A stretch of DNA of 34,915 nucleotides from Cytobacillus firmus (GTDB taxonomy: Bacteria; Bacillota; Bacilli; Bacillales; Cytobacillaceae). Shown here one piece after another: positions 31,990-34,915 of the stretch. The position numbers and the translations under genes are program-made. The notes under the pieces are model-generated. The model did not search any database and was not told the origin of the DNA. It was given only the letters and a program-made list of their open reading frames with translations. Within the stretch, counting starts at the first letter, position 1; each line of letters begins with the position of its first letter. The stretch lies in assembly GCF_023715565.1 (NCBI RefSeq), contig NZ_JAMBOJ010000050.1, positions 1 to 34,915 of the forward strand, in the 5' to 3' direction.

Positions 31990-33180
31990 CTAAAATACAT
32001 TTCCTAATAAAGTTCCGCCCATGGCTCCTGTCACAACAATAATCCAAGGAGGCAGCTTCCAATAAACAAGCATGCTGAATAGTACTGCGGCAAAGGCAAA
32101 GTCAGCCGGCTCGAGGATGCTGCTGGTCCAAATGGGATGATAAAAGGCAGCAATTAAAATCCCTACAACTGCAGCATTCACACCCATTAATGCACCCCTG
32201 ATGTTAGGGTTGCGGCGAAGTGTGTCCCAAAATGGGAGTGCTCCCAAAATCAGCAGAAAGGCAGGCAGAAAGATCGCAGCGGTGGCAAGCAGACCGCCCT
32301 GCCAGCCATTCATCACTGTTCCAAGGTAAGCAGCAAAAGTAAATAACGGCCCCGGCACTGCCTGAGCTGCACCGTAGCCAGCCAGAAAGGTTTCCTCACT
32401 TAGCCAGCCTGCTGGGACAAATTCACGTTCCAGCAAGGGAAGTACAACATGACCGCCGCCGAAAACCAGGGATCCTGAGCGATAAAAGCTGTCAAATAAA
32501 GCAACCCATTCCAATGCAGTTACTTCTCTTAGTACTGGAAGAACAATTAAAAGGGCGAAAAATAAGACCAAACAGCCTGTAGCAAAACCTTTTGAGATGG
32601 GAAACTCCAATCGTTCCTTATCGTTGTCAATATGCTTTTTGTAGATTAAAAATCCGATAAAAGCAGAGACGAGGATGACCGCAACCTGCGTAATGGCTGT
32701 CTGCCATAGAAGTGTTGCGATAATTGCAAACAGTGCCAGCGTTTTTCGAGTTAAATCAGGTACAAGTTTTTGTGCCATTCCCATAACAGCATGAGCCACT
32801 ACGGCTACAGCGACAATTTTAAGTCCATGAATCCAGCCGGCTTCTGCCGGATTAATACCTTGAAGAAGAATGGCAAAAATAATCAGAGCGATAACAGATG
32901 GTAAGGTAAACCCAAGGAAAGCCATTATGCCGCCCGCTGCTCCAGCCCTCATGACACCAATGCCGATCCCGACCTGGCTGCTGGCCGGACCGGGAAGAAA
33001 CTGACAAAGTGCCACTAAGTCTGCGTAGCTTTTTTCATCCATCCATTTTCTTCTGCGGACATACTCCTCATGGAAATAGCCGAGATGAGCTACAGGTCCC
33101 CCGAATGAGGTTAGCCCAAGCCTTGTTGAAACCAATAATATTTCCAATAAAGTTTTAAACCCGGTTTTGTTGTTTTTCAT
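31990..33180 (-). CDS. chrA: Chromate transporter family protein, two-domain ChrA
   Basis: A 396-residue membrane protein of the CHR family with the two homologous halves of long-chain ChrA. The first half has TSFGGPVAHLGYFHEEYV and CQFLPGPASSQVGIGIG; the second has GSLVFGGGHVVLPLLEREFV and AAQAVPGPLFTFAAYLG. Characterised members export chromate from the cytoplasm; many Bacillus copies have no tested substrate. An AAAGGAGAT site precedes the ATG. It lies 11 bases after the padR gene and is probably controlled by it. Confidence 0.9.
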   Translation of the reverse strand: MKNNKTGFKTLLEILLVSTRLGLTSFGGPVAHLGYFHEEYVRRRKWMDEKSYADLVALCQFLPGPASSQVGIGIGVMRAGAAGGIMAFLGFTLPSVIALIIFAILLQGINPAEAGWIHGLKIVAVAVVAHAVMGMAQKLVPDLTRKTLALFAIIATLLWQTAITQVAVILVSAFIGFLIYKKHIDNDKERLEFPISKGFATGCLVLFFALLIVLPVLREVTALEWVALFDSFYRSGSLVFGGGHVVLPLLEREFVPAGWLSEETFLAGYGAAQAVPGPLFTFAAYLGTVMNGWQGGLLATAAIFLPAFLLILGALPFWDTLRRNPNIRGALMGVNAAVVGILIAAFYHPIWTSSILEPADFAFAAVLFSMLVYWKLPPWIIVVTGAMGGTLLGNVF

Positions 33181-33191
33181 ATAGATCTCCT

Positions 33192-33500
33192 TTAATCCTT
33201 AATTTCTTTAAAAAGCTCGAAAGCTTTTTTTCTGGCTTCCTCCAAAACCGTAATTCCTTTTTCAGTTGCGGTATAATACTTTCTGATTCTGCCGTCAACA
33301 TTTCTCTTCTCCTGGTGAAGAAGACCGTCTGCCTCCATCGAATGAAGGATGGGATATAGTGTTCCGTAACTGATGCTGTATCCATGCTCCTTCAGTTCTT
33401 CAGCCATCCATGCTCCGAAAACAGGATGCTCCTTTGCATGGTGAAGGATATGGATTTGAATAAACCCCAGAAATAGCTTACGCAATATTTTATCTTCCAA
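33192..33500 (-). CDS. PadR-family transcriptional regulator
   Basis: A 102-residue winged-helix regulator (HPVFGAWMAEELKEHGYSIS, YGTLYPILHSMEADGLL, RKYYTATEKG). The family usually represses a neighbouring transporter gene and is released by a ligand or stress. The start is the TTG at 33500, 7 bases after AAGGAGG; the ATG three bases before it is in another frame. It is co-transcribed with chrA, a pairing common in Bacillales, and its likely operator lies just upstream. Confidence 0.9.
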   Translation of the reverse strand: MEDKILRKLFLGFIQIHILHHAKEHPVFGAWMAEELKEHGYSISYGTLYPILHSMEADGLLHQEKRNVDGRIRKYYTATEKGITVLEEARKKAFELFKEIKD

Positions 33501-33532
33501 GCATAGACCTCCTTAATACTTTCTAAAGTCGA

Positions 33533-33547
33533 TATCGGATTTCGATA
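33533..33547. promoter_or_regulatory. Inverted repeat upstream of padR, candidate operator
   Basis: TATCG-GATTT-CGATA is a perfect 5-bp repeat with a 5-base spacer, 33 bases upstream of the padR start. Its position fits autoregulation by the PadR protein. It is not the ATGT/ACAT pattern of classical PadR sites. Confidence 0.4.
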
Positions 33548-33594
33548 ATTGGATGATACCAGAATTAATGTGATAAGAAAAGTATCTTATATTT

Positions 33595-33801
33595 ATTTAG
33601 GCTCTTTTCGCATAAATTGTTGTTTTACGCTTATCACTGCTGGCCGTTGATTGCAGCGAGAGGGGGCTCAGCGATCGCAGGGCAGGCGGTTAGCTTCCTC
33701 GACGCTATACGTCTGTGAAATCTCATCTGTCCCGCAATTCCTGCAGGATGTTGATTAAGCCTTGATTAAACACAGCACGAAGAAAATGCGATTGCATTTT
33801 C
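33595..33801. repeat. Gene-free stretch resembling a Bacillus intergenic repeat
   Basis: About 385 bases (33548-33933) hold no credible gene. The part around CTGGCCGTTGATTGCAGCG, with GAGGGGGCTCAGCG and CCCGCAATTCCTGCAGGA, resembles a GC-rich repeat I remember from many Bacillus genomes, here degenerate. A perfect hairpin GAAAATGC-GATT-GCATTTTC lies at 33782-33801. The assignment rests on memory only. Confidence 0.35.
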
Positions 33802-33902
33802 GAGGATATAGCACCTTACGCTACAGTCAACTCAGAAAATATAATTCAAATAGCAGTAAACTTTGCGAAAACAGCCTAAATTTACAAAACCTTAACATAG
33901 AC

Positions 33903-33928
33903 AAAAAAAGAACGCTGTTCAAGCGCTC
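33903..33928 (-). terminator. Terminator of the two small genes
   Basis: A 7-bp stem (33910-33916 with 33922-33928, one G-U pair) with a T run on the minus strand, 6 bases after the 45-residue gene. Confidence 0.75.
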
Positions 33929-33933
33929 AATCA

Positions 33934-34071
33934 TTAACTATTCTGTTCATTTCTTAAAATTTCATAAGCATAGTCACCAGCTTCTGCGGTTAAAATTTCC
34001 CACAGCTGATCACGGAGTAAATCGAGTTCAATAATCCTTCTTGCCAAATCAATAGTATTTTTTGTTTCCAT
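33934..34071 (-). CDS. Small protein, 45 residues, second gene of the TnrA-box operon
   Basis: The product is METKNTIDLARRIIELD followed by a helical, acidic stretch (LLRDQLWEILTAEAGDYAYE). It is probably an all-helical hairpin-like small protein. The start has GGGGG five bases upstream (spacer CCCTT), and the gene lies 12 bases after the 54-residue gene. No family is firmly recognised. By position it corresponds to the second gene of B. subtilis ykzB-ykoL, but I cannot claim sequence homology. Confidence 0.65.
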   Translation of the reverse strand: METKNTIDLARRIIELDLLRDQLWEILTAEAGDYAYEILRNEQNS

Positions 34072-34083
34072 AAGGGCCCCCAG

Positions 34084-34248
34084 TCAATAACGGCTTCGAT
34101 TGCTGTGCTTTTTATAGATAACCTCAAGCTCTGTCAAGGTCAGCTTTTGCAGAGCAGGTTCGGAATGCTGATATTCGCTCCCTGACTTAACCAGCAGATC
34201 GATAAGATATTGCCGTTTTTTTTCAATGGCTTTCCGCAAATACTTCAT
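34084..34248 (-). CDS. Small basic protein, FbpA-like, 54 residues
   Basis: The product starts MKYLRKAIEKKRQYLIDLLV and contains KLTLTELEVIYKKH, the pattern of the Fur-regulated basic protein A family as I remember it. It has GAGGAGAT five bases before the ATG and is the first gene of a two-gene operon with its own terminator. I see no Fur box. Instead a TnrA box lies upstream at an activating distance. In B. subtilis the small ykzB-ykoL operon lies divergent from tnrA and is TnrA-dependent, so this looks like the same arrangement. Confidence 0.7.
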   Translation of the reverse strand: MKYLRKAIEKKRQYLIDLLVKSGSEYQHSEPALQKLTLTELEVIYKKHSNRSRY

Positions 34249-34282
34249 TGCTTATCTCCTCTTTTCTTTAATGTTTTAGTTT

Positions 34283-34288
34283 ATTCTA
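34283..34288 (-). promoter_or_regulatory. -10 element of the small-gene operon
   Basis: On the minus strand TAGAAT runs from 34288 to 34283, predicting a start near 34276. There is no good -35, and the centre of the TnrA box is then about 50 bases upstream, the usual place for TnrA activation. Confidence 0.45.
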
Positions 34289-34317
34289 AAAGATATTTAA
34301 CGCATATTCAGTTGTTG

Positions 34318-34334
34318 TGTTAAGTTTTTTGACA
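34318..34334. promoter_or_regulatory. TnrA/GlnR box
   Basis: TGTTA-AGTTTTT-TGACA matches the TnrA/GlnR consensus TGTNA-N7-TNACA at every fixed position. It lies between tnrA and the divergent small-gene operon, so TnrA probably controls one or both under nitrogen limitation. Confidence 0.85.
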
Positions 34335-34394
34335 TGGTTTTTGGTGATTTGTAAGATTTTCTGACAGGAATAATGAAAAAGTTTTAAAGATTAG

Positions 34395-34400
34395 TATAAT
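34395..34400 (+). promoter_or_regulatory. -10 element of tnrA
   Basis: A perfect TATAAT 33 bases before the tnrA start. The -35 position (about 34372-34377, AATGAA) is weak. The TnrA box is about 80 bases upstream of the predicted start, further than is usual for activation. Confidence 0.5.
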
Positions 34401-34432
34401 GAAAATAAATTAGTTGGATTGAGGTGACATAA

Positions 34433-34756
34433 ATGGAGAAAGAAGCATCCTACAAAACCAGAAAAGTCATTTCGATTGGAACGGTCAGTGAACTGACTGG
34501 ACTTAGCGAACGCCAGATTCGATACTATGAAGAGAGGAAATTGATTTTCCCTGAAAGATCAAAACGGGGAAGCAGAAAATTTTCTTTTCTCGATGTAGAG
34601 ACGCTCATCGACATTGCCAACAAAAGGGAAGAGGGAGTCCGAACAGAGGAAATCCGCTCAGAATTAAAAAGGAAAAAGAATAAGGACGATCAGGCATCAC
34701 GAACAAAAATGATTCAGGGACAGCTTAATGCACAGTTTGGAATATGGAAGAAATAA
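34433..34756 (+). CDS. tnrA: Nitrogen-limitation regulator TnrA (MerR family)
   Basis: A 107-residue MerR-type activator/repressor that responds to feedback-inhibited glutamine synthetase. The winged helix-turn-helix is clear ([49 protein letters not shown]) and matches B. subtilis TnrA more than GlnR. The short C terminus ([15 protein letters not shown]) fits the glutamine-synthetase-binding tail of TnrA (GQLNAHF in B. subtilis). The ATG has GAGGTGAC upstream. TnrA controls nitrate assimilation genes in B. subtilis, but I found no TnrA box at the nitrate cluster here. Confidence 0.93.
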   Translation: MEKEASYKTRKVISIGTVSELTGLSERQIRYYEERKLIFPERSKRGSRKFSFLDVETLIDIANKREEGVRTEEIRSELKRKKNKDDQASRTKMIQGQLNAQFGIWKK

Positions 34757-34761
34757 ATAGG

Positions 34762-34793
34762 GAAGTGGTTATTCTGTAAGGAATAACCACTTC
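34762..34793 (+). terminator. Hairpin after tnrA
   Basis: A perfect 13-bp stem (34762-34774 with 34781-34793) with a 6-base loop, starting 5 bases after the tnrA stop. It is not followed by a T run; the insertion sequence seems to begin right after it and may have displaced the run. Confidence 0.65.
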
Positions 34794-34915
34794 AGACTGT
34801 CGACAAACTCGATGAAAATCGTACTTGTCGGGAGTCTTTTTTGATTTAAAATAGAAGTAATACAATGCTTGAGGTGATTAATATGCTTTCTAAACATAAT
34901 CCAATTCAACGGGAT
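34794..34915 (+). mobile_element. Left end of an IS1182-type insertion sequence (cut by the window)
   Basis: From about 34794 a second hairpin (AGACT and CGACAA pairing with TTGTCG and AGTCT, ending in six T near 34842) is followed by a transposase start. The terminal repeat probably begins near AGACTGTCGACAAAC. The right end and any target duplication are outside the window. Confidence 0.6.
34883..34915 (+). CDS. IS1182-family transposase, first 11 codons only
   Basis: The ATG at 34883 follows GAGGTGAT by 6 bases and reads MLSKHNPIQRD, the typical beginning of IS1182-type DDE transposases in Bacillus. The rest is beyond the window. With only 11 residues the family call is tentative. Confidence 0.65.
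   Translation, partial: MLSKHNPIQRD

Noticed and set aside
33762..34034. A 90-codon plus-strand reading frame
   Set aside because: No ribosome binding site or family resemblance, and it runs across the terminator and coding region of the minus-strand small gene.

Overview
The window looks like a chromosomal segment of a low-GC, spore-former-type Bacillaceae (Bacillus, Cytobacillus or Mesobacillus-like). The grounds are AGGAGG-type ribosome binding sites, frequent TTG and GTG starts, T-box leaders, a TnrA gene with a TnrA box beside it, a PbpA/PbpH-type transpeptidase and small Bacillus-type proteins. I see no tRNA, rRNA, CRISPR array or prophage.

Left part (1-13.4 kb, mostly conserved functions). 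A drug-efflux-type MFS gene (minus strand) diverges from a YiiM-type MOSC gene. A tandem pair of tryptophan T-box leaders (2.25-2.83 kb, specifier UGG in both) precedes a compact trpEGDCFBA operon with mostly ATGA overlaps and a strong terminator. A NitT/TauT-type ABC importer (ATPase, permease, lipoprotein) follows, then a lemA-TPM pair.

Middle (13.4-21.3 kb, mixed). There is a frameshifted methyltransferase, a 51-residue basic protein, an SRAP (YedK-type) gene, and a group IIC intron sitting right after the SRAP terminator. The intron's reverse transcriptase has lost its N-terminal half. A DinB-like gene with a doubtful start abuts the intron, followed by a class B penicillin-binding protein and several small hypothetical genes.

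Right part (21.3-32 kb, the most interesting). This is a nitrate gene cluster: a cytochrome-b-like membrane protein with a C-terminal double CxxC domain, a NasA/NarB-type molybdenum nitrate reductase without signal peptide, a four-cluster ferredoxin subunit, a Tat-targeted Rieske protein, three small unknown proteins, a NarK transporter fused to a C-terminal PAS domain, and a histidine kinase with no sensor domain. A structured non-coding gap separates these from an NreC-like response regulator, an NreA-like GAF protein and a triple-PAS kinase. Two GGGGAA/TTCCCC palindromes about two helical turns apart precede the first gene and are good activator-site candidates. My reading is that the PAS on the transporter provides the missing input for the sensorless kinase, and that both kinases act on the single regulator.

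Right edge (32-34.9 kb). padR-chrA; a possible repeat remnant; two tiny genes divergent from tnrA with a perfect TnrA box between them (positioned like B. subtilis ykzB-ykoL/tnrA); and the first codons of an IS1182-type transposase cut by the window end.
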